Source of the DNA: Bettongia penicillata ogilbyi
Lineage: Eukaryota; Chordata; Mammalia; Diprotodontia; Potoroidae
DNA length: 64,000 nucleotides
Reading direction: 5' to 3'
Assembly: GCA_023548195.1 (NCBI GenBank)
Contig: JAJHZJ010000043.1
Coordinates: 1,306,391 to 1,370,390, forward strand
The position numbers and the translations under genes are program-made. This document shows positions 32,691 to 42,660 of the stretch, one piece after another (within the stretch, counting starts at the first letter, position 1; each line of letters begins with the position of its first letter). The notes below the pieces were generated by a model. That model had not been told where the DNA came from. It saw only the letters and a list, made by a program, of their open reading frames with translations, and did no database searches.

Positions 32691-34030
32691 CTAGAAGAAC
32701 TGGTGACTCTGAAACATCTATAAGCAAAATCTCAAAAGAAAGCACAGATGAGGTGTAAGTTCAATGAGAATTCCTGGAAAATCCAAGAGTTATTTTTTAA
32801 ATAAACGAAATGAGAATTCTAGAGGGAAAAAATGGAAAAGAAAAGAGAAGTATCAAAGAAAGGATTTGAGAGAGAATTAACAGTTTGGCGCAAGAGGTAT
32901 AATACTCTTTCTAAACAACAAACTCCCTGGCAGATAGAATGAACTAATAGAGTCTAATATCTCCATAAGACAACAAGAAATACTCAAACAGTCAAAAGAC
33001 TGAAAAAATAGAAGAAAATTTAAGGTGTCTCATAGCATAAACAATTGACCTAGAAAACATACTGAGGAGAGATAATTTAGCAAGTGGCACAGTTAGGAGT
33101 TAGGAAGACATCTTCCTCAGTTCAAATTAAGCCTCAGACACTTACTAGCTGTGTGACCCTCAGTTCCTCCTCTGTAAAATGAGTTGGAGAAGGAAATGAC
33201 AAAGCACTCCAGTATCTCTACCAAGAAAATCCCAAGTGGGGTCACAGAGAGTCAAACGCAACTATAAAACAACACTTTAGCAATCATTGGACTACCTGAA
33301 CATCATGACAATAAAAAGTGCCTAGACATCATATTTCAAGAAATCATAAAAAATTGCCCAGATCTCTTAGAACCAGAGAGCAAAGTGTCAACAGAATCTC
33401 CCAGTTTCCTCAAGAAGGCAACCCCAAATGAAATGAAAACTCCTAGGAATGTGCTAGCCAAAATTTGATTTCCAGGTAATAATGTAGCAAGTGGCCAGAA
33501 AGAAAACTTTCAGGTACCAGGAGCCACAAACAAGATCCCACACAACTTAGTGGCCACCACTCTAAATCAGAAGAGAGTTTTCAATGTGATATTCCAGAAG
33601 ACAAAGGATATAGGATTACAACAAAAAATAACTTACCCAAAAAACTGAACGTATGATGTTACAGGGGGAAAGATGTATCTTTAATGAAATAGAGGACTTG
33701 CAAGCATTCTTGATGAAAAGAACAGAGCTTCAGAGATATTTTAAAAATGGAGGACTTAGAAACATAGATATGTAAGTATGAATGAGCAATCATAGCCATA
33801 AACAATGATAAACTGCTTACATTAAAGTTTGGGAAATAATTCCTGTAATCAGTCAGAACCCTCTTATCCTCAGGGATCATACATGGATCTATATAGAAAG
33901 TATAGGAATGGCTCTTCTCTAGCTTGATGATCTTAAGGAAGGAGAAGGAAAGAAGGGGAATCAATGGGATGGGGGTGAGAAGGAAGAAGGAAGGAAATGA
34001 TCCCGCCTAATTTGGAATGCAAGTAGAAGT
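32691..34030 (+). pseudogene. HAL1/L1 ORF1 remnant, copy A
   Basis: Carries ORF1-type text in order: a coiled-coil-like A-rich segment, 'aacaattgacctagaaaac', then after a nested SINE 'cattggactacctgaacatc', 'gcccagatctcttagaacc', 'atgaaaactcctaggaatg', 'gccagaaagaaaactttcag' and 'ttaatgaaatagaggacttg'. These correspond to the RRM-like and C-terminal parts of L1 ORF1p, an RNA-binding nucleic acid chaperone. Frameshifts and stops are frequent; after ORF1 the sequence passes into a purine-rich 3' UTR with no ORF2, as in HAL1. Confidence 0.75.
33084..33275 (+). mobile_element. CORE-SINE with BovB-type tail and an 8-bp target-site duplication
   Basis: Inserted in HAL1 ORF1. TTTAGCAA occurs at 33076-33083 and 33276-33283, directly flanking 'gtggcacagttaggagtt' and the tail 'cgcaactataaaacaacac'. 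Removing the insert and one TTTAGCAA restores continuity of the ORF1 text. The tail carries 'gagttggagaaggaaatgac' and 'ggggtcacagagagtc'. Confidence 0.88.
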
Positions 34031-34079
34031 CCGTACAAACAAGGAGGAAGGGCTGAGGGGATTGGAGACTCTGGAGCCT

Positions 34080-34948
34080 CCCTCTCATCTCAACTGGTCA
34101 AGAAAGAGAAGAATACCACAGTCAGGATCCCACATGGCCTGGTAGTTTCTATTATAAAGAAGAAAACTTGAATCCAATATTTCAAAAGGCAAAAGATAGA
34201 AGTTTACAATCGAGAATAATTTGTCCTGCAAAGCTGAGTATAATCCTACAGGGAAAAAAAATCAGCTTTTTAACGCAATAGAGGACTTTCAAGAATGTCT
34301 AACTAAAAAAAGCCCCTAAAACAGATCTAAGCAGGAACTTTGAAATCCTATGTTTGTATAAGAGTATAAAGACACCTAGAAAAGTAAATTTATTTGAGCA
34401 ATTGGAAGAGACTGTATGATGACATAATGTTAACATTCTAACGGGAAGAAGAAACAAATATCCCTTCAGGATTTTAAAGCTTGTAAAGGGTATTGTGGGA
34501 ATTAAATTAGAAAGACAAAGGTCCTAGGGAGAGGAATGTTGGCTTTGTTGTTCTTTCTTGAAGAGGGGAAACAGAAGTGAGAACAAAAGGAGGAAGACGC
34601 TAACGTGGAAAGGAGAAAGAAGGATCTGGAATTTTTTATTTCTTGTAAGTGGAGTATGAAAAGAGTTTATAAACAGAGGAAGGGGGAGTGGCAACTGGAT
34701 AAACATTAGTGTCATATCTGTACACAGAGGAAACATATGTGCTCATATGGTTTGGGAAGTGGGGAAGAGGAGGGATGAGAACATTGGAGGTTGGAAGAGC
34801 TACACATAGAACTTCCTCATGCTGCAGGTGATTCAAAGGGGAAAAAAGAGAATTAAAAAACCCCTAATCTAAGGGGGTATTTCAGATTGATTCTTAGATA
34901 GTTGAGGAATGGCTGAATTAATTGTGGTATATGAATGTCATGGAATAC
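34080..34948 (+). pseudogene. HAL1/L1 ORF1 C-terminus and 3' UTR, copy B
   Basis: A second, separate ORF1 end: 'caagaaagagaagaatacc', 'cagtcaggatcccacatgg', 'aaaggcaaaagatagaagt', 'cctgcaaagctgagtataat' and 'aatagaggactttcaagaat', then a purine-rich 3' UTR and the L1-shared 3' text 'gaggaatggctgaattaatt'. It resumes beyond the RTE-type piece at 35457 ('ggactgatgtagggtgaaat'). Confidence 0.75.
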
Positions 34949-35456
34949 TGGTCTTCATTCTTCATTTTCAAAATGGATAGATGATATCATGCAGTTCGGT
35001 CTTGACTTGAGCATGAATTGGACTTAAATTAGCAGCTGCATGAAATCAGCCTCTCTCTCTTACAGAGTCACTGAAGTCCAGTGGCAGGACAGAAGTCAAG
35101 ATGACTGGTGATGGCTATGGGAAACTGTGGATGACCTTGGCGTCTTCGATGTCTGACCAAGCTTTAAGTGCTCCATGGTGCATACTTCAGTTGCCTTCAC
35201 AGCTGTTGAAACAAATTGTTCTCATCTGTCCAGTCTGCCAGGGGAAGTCTTCACATGTTTGGGATAGGCATACCCCCAACTCATTAATGACTTTGAGAAT
35301 TGTCAGTTACCCTCATGACCCTGTCTGGTGCCATCTGCCAAAAACGTTTACTGGGGTGTGGCCTCAGGGCATGCTGCAGCTTTTTGGAGTCACAGGTGAG
35401 AGTGAAATATCAGTGCCCAGAAGAGCAATGAAAGAGGTGATTTCAGAGAATACAGG
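34949..35456 (-). mobile_element. RTE-type LINE 3' region inserted in HAL1, minus strand
   Basis: Its left end ('ttcattcttcattttcaaaa', 'cagttcggtcttgacttgag') is the reverse complement of the tail of the SINE at 38967-39278. It continues past the SINE-shared part for over 350 bp ('gatgaccttggcgtcttcg', 'aaattgttctcatctgtcc', 'gaagtcttcacatgtttgg'), so it is the longer LINE-type source rather than a SINE. Shorter copies lie at 40138 and 42262. Confidence 0.65.
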
Positions 35457-35535
35457 CTAGTATGGACTGATGTAGGGTGAAATGGATAGAATTAGGGAAT
35501 TTATACAAAGGCAACAAAACTGTAAAACTTGAAAT
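35457..35535 (+). mobile_element. L1/HAL1 3' UTR, continuation of copy B
   Basis: 'ggactgatgtagggtgaaat' and 'ggatagaattagggaattta' match the L1-type 3' UTR segment that follows the text ending at 34948. Confidence 0.6.
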
Positions 35536-36084
35536 CTCTCTGAGGGCAGCAATGAGGTCACATCCACACTCACATTTTGGCTTTGGCAGGAGAGGGGAAT
35601 CTCACTATCTCTAGACACTCTGTCTTTCCTGGTGCTCCTCACAGAGCTTCCACACACATCCATCTGTATGTCCTTGCCCATTTTCTGGTCCCAAAGCTAA
35701 TATCTACAGAGCTTCTCCTTACACAATAATACCCACCCCTCCCTGCCACCACCCTGGGCACCCACAGGACATAGAGGAGGTATGGAGGAAGAGACCTGGA
35801 GCTGTCTATGGTGGAGGGGCTCATACTTCAAGAGAATTAGTGAGGAACGAAAGGAGCTGTTTGAGGAAGTGGGGGCCACACAGTAGGGCAGCATCCAAAG
35901 ACTCTGGGCCTTCAGATGGTCCTCTCCTTCCCAGTCAAAGGAATGACACATCTGAAAGTGCTGGGATGAGGAGAAAGCCAAAGATGGAGCAGAACCAGTG
36001 GTACAAGAGATGGTGTAGCCCCTCCTCCATGTGTCCAGGGCATTACAGTTGTCAGAACATTTGTTATACCTGTAGTCTTCAATT
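35536..36084. other. Unassigned sequence
   Basis: About 550 bp, no family recognised. Overlapping frames on the minus strand (35639-35824, 35697-35981) have no domain. Confidence 0.45.
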
Positions 36085-36262
36085 CTCTCTCCAACCCTAT
36101 TAGGGAAGTAGGGCAGATTCCATGCCCCACATTGCAGGTGAAGAAATTGAAGCCTTCAGGGCAAGGGGAAAGATCAGGAAAAATTGCACAAGGCCACTCT
36201 GGTAGCTGGTGATAGATGTAATACTGAGCTTAGGTCTCCTGACACATTACTCTATTCAATAA
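36085..36262 (-). mobile_element. MIR-like SINE, minus strand
   Basis: 'attgcaggtgaagaaattga', 'gcacaaggccactctggtag', 'atactgagcttaggtctcct' and 'cattactctattcaataatg' follow the inverted MIR order at low identity. Confidence 0.65.
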
Positions 36263-36364
36263 TGTGGGCACTCAGGAGACCTGGAGAGAACAGTGTTGAT
36301 GCATAGAAGAACTGCCCTAGTCACCGAAATTTGTACTTTGGCAAGTTAAACCATGAACACATAC

Positions 36365-36460
36365 ACGTGAACGTATGCGTGCGCATGTACACACGCGCGT
36401 GTACACACACACACACACACAGACACAGACACAGACACATACACACACACATATACCCCT
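36365..36460 (+). repeat. AC-rich microsatellite
   Basis: Alternating CG/CA text ('cgtgcgcatgtacacacgcg') leading into a near-pure (AC)n of about 50 bp. Alternating purine-pyrimidine throughout. Confidence 0.9.
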
Positions 36461-36639
36461 GAAGTAAGATGGGATTGCAACACAATGTCTAGAATGTATG
36501 ACATGAGTCTGTTTTGTCCCCTTAGATCTGGATATACTCCTCTCTCCTCCAGAGTCATCAGAGTCCAGTTTTAAGGATGCTAACAAGTTGACAGAATCCC
36601 AAGGAAGACAACAAGGATGGGAAAAGGGCTAGACATCAC

Positions 36640-36900
36640 ATCATATAAAGGGAAGTAGAAGGACCCAGGGGCATTTAACCTGGAAAAGAAAAGGCTCAGA
36701 AGTGCAGGGGACAGCTACCTTCAACAATTCAGAGGGTTGTCTTGTGGCAGAAAGCATGGGGATTATTTCATAAAGACAGAGGGACTTATTGTGCATGTCA
36801 ACTTTCCCCAAATGGAAGGGACTGCCTGAGCTCTCATCCCTGGAGGTCTTCAGATTTAGCTTCAACAAACTTATCTAGGTGGTCTTGTTTTAAGTTGGCC
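36640..36900 (+). mobile_element. CR1/L3-type LINE 3' region
   Basis: 'atttaacctggaaaagaaaa', 'acagctaccttcaacaattc', 'ggaagggactgcctgagctc', 'catccctggaggtcttcag' match the plus-strand CR1/L3 3' region, the opposite orientation to the other CR1 copies here. Confidence 0.8.
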
Positions 36901-36974
36901 CCTCTTCGGTGACTTCTGGAGTCCTGAAAACTTTGAGTTTACGCTCTAGTTGTAACAAGAAATACATTTCTATC

Positions 36975-37188
36975 AAGTTTTCTATTCAGTGAATGATATC
37001 ATATACATTAGTGCTTGGTTCTCACAGCAACCCTAGGAGGTAGGTAGAAGGATTATTCTTATTCCCATTTTCAGATCAAGAAACCGAGGCTATGGGAAGC
37101 GGGAATGATTTACCTGGGGCTAGCCAGTAAGTAATAGAAGATATGAGACTTGATCCCAAGTCTGGAGCCTTAATCCATACCCCAACTC
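36975..37188 (-). mobile_element. CORE-SINE (MIR/MON1-like), minus strand
   Basis: 'tctcacagcaaccctaggag', 'cagatcaagaaaccgaggct', 'ctggggctagccagtaagta' and 'gagacttgatcccaagtctg' in inverted order. Confidence 0.8.
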
Positions 37189-38344
37189 TCTCTCCTGGCC
37201 ATGCTCTCCTGGATTCCTCTCCAATGACAAAAGAATGTTTCAGCTAGGAAAATTCATAATCCACAGTGAGAGGTTAGACATCCCTGGCAGGCTGGCATCT
37301 TGACAGGTTCACGTAGGAAAGCATCACTATATCTGGGACAGACATAGCTTGCCTGGGGGAGGGGAGATCAGCAGGCAGCCAGTTGAGGGTCATTTTCTTC
37401 AGACCATCAGTTTCTAGAGCCAAGTGACAACAAGCCTAGCGTCCACAGCTGCCAGACCCAGGCTTTATCTTTGTTCTGAGGAAGATTTCTCATTGGACAT
37501 AAGAATATTTTTTGCCGAGTGAGTTGTCTCTTTCTGGGTTGTGCAGGGGGTGGTGGTTGTGTGGGCAGACGATGGCCAAGATACTGAATGTCAGGGATGC
37601 TGAGCCTTGAGAAATGTCCTGCCCAGTTCCAGAGGCATAGCCAGTTGTCATCCTCTCTGGGCTATTGTCTGGGGGAGCAGATAACAAACACATATGTATT
37701 TGGGTCTCAGTGTTTCTTAGCTGGTAATTGTGGCTGTTTCCCTGGGTCAATGAGGAGTGCTTGTCAGATCTGGGGCTTGCCTCCTGACTTCACACTTCAA
37801 CCAGTGAATCAGCTGGAACTCTCATTAGAGGGAGCCTAATGACAGTGATAGGCTCAGCTCCCTCCCCACCAGAAGGGTGGCCACCTGGCTTTGTCTCTGT
37901 CTGCTCAAAGCCCCTCTCTTCTCCCTCCCCCTTCCATCATGAGCATGGCCAGGCACTGCTTTGTTCCTAATTTGGGGCTTCTAGCCAGGGCAGTTGAGAG
38001 CCACCTCCATCATATTCATACATTCAGAAAGTGGGCAGTGCTGGAGGCCTGGGATGGCTGAGCTGATGAGGCCACTCTGCCTACCCTGGAACTCCTGTCT
38101 GTGGGACATGCCTGGTCTCAATGTTGAGGAGATGGCCCCAAGATGCACTCTTCTGCTGGCCTTGGCATTCCTTCTGGAATGAGAACAAACAAGTCAGGCT
38201 TTGGAAAAGATGTAGTGGGTGGGGGCTGGGGTCTCAAAGAGGGGGCCTCATCGGGTACATCCCAGGTGATTTGATTGGCCTCTGAAAACAAGACTTCCAA
38301 ATCAAGAGGAGGACTGTCTGGATGCTGGGCTTGAGGGATTTACA
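37189..38344. other. Unassigned unique sequence
   Basis: About 1.15 kb with no recognised repeat. Contains the candidate element at 37720-37860. Confidence 0.5.
37720..37860. promoter_or_regulatory. Candidate regulatory element with inverted CATTAG/CTAATG pair
   Basis: CATTAG at 37823-37828 and CTAATG at 37836-37841 form an inverted homeodomain-type pair with 7 bp between, next to 'ccagtgaatcagctggaac'. Repeat-free. Function is inference. Confidence 0.25.
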
Positions 38345-38688
38345 GAATTTACCAGCTATCTAGGGTTCAATGATCATGTTTATGCTGATAATGCCAAGAT
38401 CCATATATCCATTCCTAGACTCACTCCTGAGCTCAGGCCTGCATTACCAACTGCCTTTTGGCTCTTTCAAACTTGGATATCTTGAAAGCACCTCTAATTC
38501 ACTGCATCCAGCACAGAACTCATTTTTTGCTCCACCTAAAACCTCCCTTCTTCCAAACTTCCTCATTACTGTTCAGAGGATCACTCTCCCCACTGTGATT
38601 TACCCTCCCAGCCACAACGCTATCCTCAGCTCCTCTCTCTGACTTACCCTGCTTGCCAAATCTCATGGCCTCTATCTTCCCAACATGT
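38345..38688 (+). mobile_element. L2 LINE internal region
   Basis: 'gctgataatgccaagatcca', 'ctcactcctgagctcagg', 'tgaaagcacctctaattcac', 'agcacagaactcattttttg' and 'aacttcctcattactgttc' follow the L2 segment upstream of the 3' end. It is cut off by the TTCC tract. Confidence 0.8.
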
Positions 38689-38689
38689 C

Positions 38690-38814
38690 TTCCTTCCTTC
38701 CTTCCTTCCTTCCTTCCTTCCTTCCTTCCTTCCTTCCTTCCTTCCTTCCTTCCTTCCTTCCTTCCTTCCTTCCTTCCTTCCTTCCTTCCTTCCTTCCTTC
38801 CTTCCTTCCTTCCT
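38690..38814 (+). repeat. (TTCC)n microsatellite, ~31 units
   Basis: 125 bp of perfect TTCC repeats, inserted where the flanking L2 reads 'cccaacatgtc'. Long and pure, so likely highly variable in length. Confidence 0.99.
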
Positions 38815-38837
38815 TTCTTTTTCCATACTTCCTTCTT

Positions 38838-39570
38838 TCTGTTGTTTTTATTTTTAATTTATAGAATAAAACAAAAATTTTCATAACATAGTACCAAAGC
38901 CTGTACGTGAAGCTGTACATCTACTATGCACAACTTGCTATTCTTTTCAAATATACAACAAAACAAGGGCAGCTTGGTGGTGTAGTGGATAGAGCACCAG
39001 TGCAGGAGTCAGAAGGACCTGAGTTCAAATCTCACCGCAGACACTTGACACTCACTAGCTGTGTGACCTTGGGCAAGTCACTTAACTCCAATTGCCTCAT
39101 TCTGGGTCATCTCCAGTCATCCTGATGAATATCTGGTCACTGGATTCAGATGGCTCTGGAGGAGAAGTGAGGCTGGTGATCTGCACAGCCCTCCCTTGCT
39201 CAAAACAAAGTCAGGTGCAAGTCATGTCATCATTTCTCTGATAGCATGGTCTTCTTCAGCAACAAAGGATGAACACACACAACAAAACAATCAGGTAAAT
39301 TTCTTTTTTCCTTCTTTTTTCTTCCTTCTTCTCCCCCATCAGACAAATAGGTGTGTGTGTATAAATATAAAAAATTATTCCATACTGCTTCTGTTTATCA
39401 GTTCTTTCTCTGGATGCAGAGAACAGCTTTCTTCTTATGGCCTTTATAGTTGATTTGGGTATTTATAATAGACACAGTAACTTCATTGCTCAAAGTCATT
39501 GCTAAAATAATATTGCTATTGCTGCATACAGTGTTCTCTTGGTTCAGCCCATTTCGCTCTGCAGTTTCTT
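38838..39570 (-). mobile_element. L1 3' UTR, minus strand, split by a SINE
   Basis: 'tttttaatttatagaataaa' (inverted 3' end) through 'caacttgctattcttttcaa', then beyond the SINE 'cagttctttctctggatgca', 'cctttatagttgatttgggt', 'gcatacagtgttctcttggt'. Marsupial L1 3' UTR type, a different subfamily from the copy at 13215. Confidence 0.75.
38967..39278 (+). mobile_element. Full-length tRNA-headed CORE-SINE with RTE-type tail and 12-bp TSD
   Basis: A complete composite of 312 bp. Head 'gggcagcttggtggtgtag', box A-like 'gtagtggatagagcacc', box B-like 'gagttcaaatctc' at 39021-39033, CORE 'gtgtgaccttgggcaagtca', then an RTE-type tail ending 'caacaaaggatgaacacac'. ACAACAAAACAA is repeated exactly at 38955-38966 and 39279-39290. 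The low divergence and clean duplication mark it as one of the youngest insertions here. Confidence 0.95.
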
Positions 39571-39694
39571 GCCATGTATTGAATTCCTCACATGGTCACT
39601 ACCCTAGTTCTCATTCTCATTCCCTCTCTCCTGGACTATTCTGCTACAGTCTCTGCTCTGTAACCCAGCCTGCCTTCCTGTTACTGCGCAAGTG

Positions 39695-39918
39695 CTCTCT
39701 CTCTCTCTCTCTCTCCCTCTCTCTCTCTGTTTCTCTCTCTCTCTCTCTCTCTGTCTCTGTTTCTATCTCTCTCTCTCTGTCTCTGTTTCTATCTCTCTGT
39801 CTCTCTCTCTTCCCCCATCTCTCTCTCTCTCTGTCTCTGTTTCTATCTCTCTTTCTCTGTCTCTCTGTCTCTGTCTCTCTCTGTCTGTCTATCTCTCTCT
39901 CCCTCTCTCCTTTCTGTC
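39695..39918 (+). repeat. (CT)n-rich tract with CTGT/CTAT interruptions
   Basis: About 220 bp of CT repeats interrupted by 'tctgtctctgtttctatctc' variants recurring at roughly 40-55 bp intervals. Long minus-strand Arg/Glu frames here are artefacts. Confidence 0.95.
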
Positions 39919-40137
39919 TCTGGAAGTCTGTAAATAAGACCAGGATACCAGTGAGGAGAAGCAGCACTTTAGATCACTCTGGAGTCTGGTAAACAAGGAC
40001 ATTTCTGACAGTGGTTATTTTGCAGCCCTTTCTTATACTCCTGATTTGAGTCCCTGCAGCTTCTAGGGGCCTTTCTAAATTAAATCAAGACAAGAAACGT
40101 CTATTAAGCACCTAGTATTTGCAAGACCTAGTGTTTG

Positions 40138-40205
40138 CTGCTCATCCCTAACTTTGAAAGAGGATCAATGACATCAGGAGGGTGATGTCTTGTCTTGCAA
40201 TGATC
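40138..40205 (-). mobile_element. RTE-type LINE 3' end, short copy, minus strand
   Basis: 'ctaactttgaaagaggatca' and 'gacatcaggagggtgatgtc' match the left end of the elements at 34949 and 42262. Confidence 0.55.
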
Positions 40206-40224
40206 ATCACCCTCTCCCATCTTC

Positions 40225-41920
40225 CCCTCCACTATAATAGGTCTTTCTCACCTCCCCATTCTACCTTTCCCTTCTGCACCCACTGTACTCCTCTTTCTCA
40301 TTCTTTAATTTTTAAATGTCATTCCCTCAAACTACCTTATACCCACACCCTGTGTCTATGTGTATTTCTTCTATCCATACTCTTAGTGATGCAATTTTTA
40401 AGAGTCATAAGTATTGTCTTCCCATGCAGAGATGTAAACACTTTGGCTTTGTTGAATTTCTTATGTTTTCTTTTTTCCTTTTAACTAGTTTATACTTCTC
40501 TTGAGTCATGGTATTGGAGGTCAAATTTTTGGTTTAGTTCTGGTCTTTTCCATATGAAGGCTTCAAATCCTTCTGTTTCATTGAATGACCATCTCCCCTC
40601 CCCACCATGTATCAAGCTTAATTTAACTGGGTCAATGATTTTTTTGTAGTCGTAGCTACTTTGTTCTCTGGAATATCATGTTCCATGACCTTGGATGCTT
40701 TTATGTTACAGCTGCCAAGTCCTAGGTGATCTAGACTACAACACAGGGTATTTGAATTGTTTCTTTCTAGTCACTTGTAGTATTTTTGTCCTTGACTTAA
40801 TAATTCTGAAAGTTAGCTATAGTGTTCCTTGGGGTTTTTATTTTGAGATGTCTTTCCTGATGTGATTGGTGGATTCTTTCAATGCCTGTCTTGTCCTTTG
40901 GTTCCATGATGTCAGGGCAGCTTTTCTTAATAAATTTTTGCAAGGTGCTGTCCAGGTCCTCTTTTTGATTATGGCTTTCAGGTAGTTCAGTGATTCTAAT
41001 ATTGTCTCTCTTGGAACTATTTGCCAGGCCAGTTGCTTTTTCCCCAGGAGATGTTTCACATTTTCTTTCATCCCCTCTGCATTTTTTGAATTTGATTGAT
41101 TTTTGATGTCTCATAGACTCATTAGCTTCTACTTGCCCAATTCTAAGGTGTTGTTTTCCTCAATTGGTTTTTGTACTTTCTTTTCCATTTGGCCAATTGT
41201 ACTTTTTATGGAGTTGTTTTCTTCAGTGGATTTTTTTTTTGTATTTCCTTTTCCATTTAACCAATTTTATTTTTAAGTAGTTTTTCGTGGTTTTTGCTCT
41301 TTCCCTCCCCCCCATAATTCTCTTGCATCACTCTCATTTCTTTTCCCAATTTTTCTTCTATCTCTTTTGTGTGATTTTAAGCTCCTTTTAAAGCTCTTCC
41401 ATGAGTTCTTTCTGGGCTTGCGACCTCTTCCCATTTTTCTTTGAGGTTTTGTCCCTAGGTGTTTAAGCATTGTTGTCCTCTTCTGAGTGTGTGTATTGGT
41501 CTTTCCTGTCACCATAATAATTTTCTATGGTCAGATTTTTTTTGTTGCTTTTTTGCTCATTTTTTCTCCCTTTATCTTTCTTTTAAATTGAGTCTCTGAT
41601 CTCAGGGCAGAAGGGGCTCTGTCTCACACTTCTGCCACTGGTTGCAGGCCCTGGCTGTTTACCTGGTGCTTCACTGATGTTGCTCTGAGTCCATGAGGGG
41701 CCCTTGTGTCTGGTACTGTGTTGAGAGGGTGTGGTGGAGGGGTAGCTGGCACTGCTAGAGGCGGTAGGGGTCTGGCAATTTCCCTGGTGATGAGCTGAGA
41801 TCCTGGTGGTAGTGTCTGTTGTGTGCTGGGGTTTTCCTACATTCCTACATTTCCCTGATGCTACACTGCACTGAGGCATAGGGTGGTTCTCAGAGCTGGA
41901 GTCTGCTGGTTCCACTGGCT
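40225..41920 (-). mobile_element. HAL1-like element, near full length, minus strand
   Basis: Reading backwards: a 5' UTR-like GC-rich part (41920-41580), an A-rich N-terminal and coiled-coil coding region (41560-41120), RRM-like and C-terminal ORF1 region (41114-40540), then a purine-rich 3' UTR. No ORF2 is present. Its 3' UTR and ORF1 end are collinear with the HAL1 at 16072-17160. Confidence 0.75.
40797..41114 (-). pseudogene. Decayed HAL1/L1 ORF1 (RNA-binding protein) fragment
   Basis: A 105-codon open remnant of ORF1p. RDNIRITELPES (about residues 36-47) and IERIHQSH (about 78-85) match the conserved 'RRDNIRIIGLPE' and 'IERIHR' motifs of the family, and KTPRNTIANFQ near the end matches 'KTPRNIIAKFQ'. 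Family ORF1p is about 300+ residues, so this is a fragment; flanking ORF1 sequence is out of frame. ORF1p binds element RNA as a trimer; this copy cannot encode it. Confidence 0.75.
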
Positions 41921-42261
41921 ATGCTAAGACACATGGGATTGGTATTTGCCTTCTTTACCACACGGAGGCTGAGATCTCCCACTGGTTTGCTGGACAAAAG
42001 AGCTAATTTTCCCAGCTTTTTTGAAGAGAATAATGATGGAATAAATAAATAGAGAAGAAAGAGAAGCTAGCCCCCATATCCTATGTAAGCCTATGTATTC
42101 CTTTGGACAGAGCTCCCACATGTGAGGGTATGATTCCCCATGTAGACAGAAGAATAGAAAGAAGAGGAAGAGGAAGAGGAAAAGAAGGAGAAATAGCAGC
42201 ATTTCGCAACTTGAACTGGCTCGTTGGGTCCCTCAAAGGGTAGCTACTACTACTCATAGAT
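41921..42261. other. Unassigned sequence
   Basis: Nothing recognised apart from a GAA-rich patch at 42150-42195. Confidence 0.45.
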
Positions 42262-42415
42262 TGATTTTTTCCTGTCATTCTCAAAGAGGACTGATGATAT
42301 CAGGAGGGTCATGTTTTGACTTGCAAATGAATTGGTTTTAAGTGAGGCAGAGCTATGCAGAGTCATCAGCCTCTCTCTGGCTTCCAGAGTTATCAGAGTC
42401 CAGTGGCAAGACAAG
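42262..42415 (-). mobile_element. RTE-type LINE 3' end, minus strand
   Basis: 'cattctcaaagaggactgat', 'gttttgacttgcaaatgaat', 'agtcatcagcctctctctgg' and 'agtccagtggcaagacaaga' match the element at 34949 along its first ~150 bp. Confidence 0.65.
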
Positions 42416-42446
42416 ACAAATAATAAGTTGATAGTCAGTGGTCTCT

Positions 42447-42660
42447 CTCTGACCAAAGATCCAGGTGCAAGGCACTGTCCTAACATTGGAGATACAAAGA
42501 AAGGTAAAAGAGGCCCCTTCCTCAAGGAGTTTGCAGTTCAATGGGGTAGATAGTAAACAGACAGACATGTCCGAACAGCTTTAGACAAGATCAATTGGGC
42601 ATAATCAATAGAGAGAAAGCACTAATGGTATGAAGCCAGGCTGGCATGGGCCTTCCTTGC
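42447..42660 (-). mobile_element. L2 LINE 3' end, minus strand
   Basis: 'gtgcaaggcactgtcctaac', 'ttggagatacaaagaaaggt', 'cctcaaggagtttgcagttc' are the inverted L2 3' end; the right half is more diverged. Confidence 0.75.

Noticed and set aside
34949..35456. A 119-codon frame at 35101-35460 as a gene
   Set aside because: It lies within a retroelement piece whose left part recurs at 40138 and 42262, has no domain and starts at an arbitrary ATG.
38967..39100. tRNA gene at the SINE head
   Set aside because: Box A/B-like motifs are present but the cloverleaf cannot be formed and the sequence is part of a SINE with a target-site duplication.
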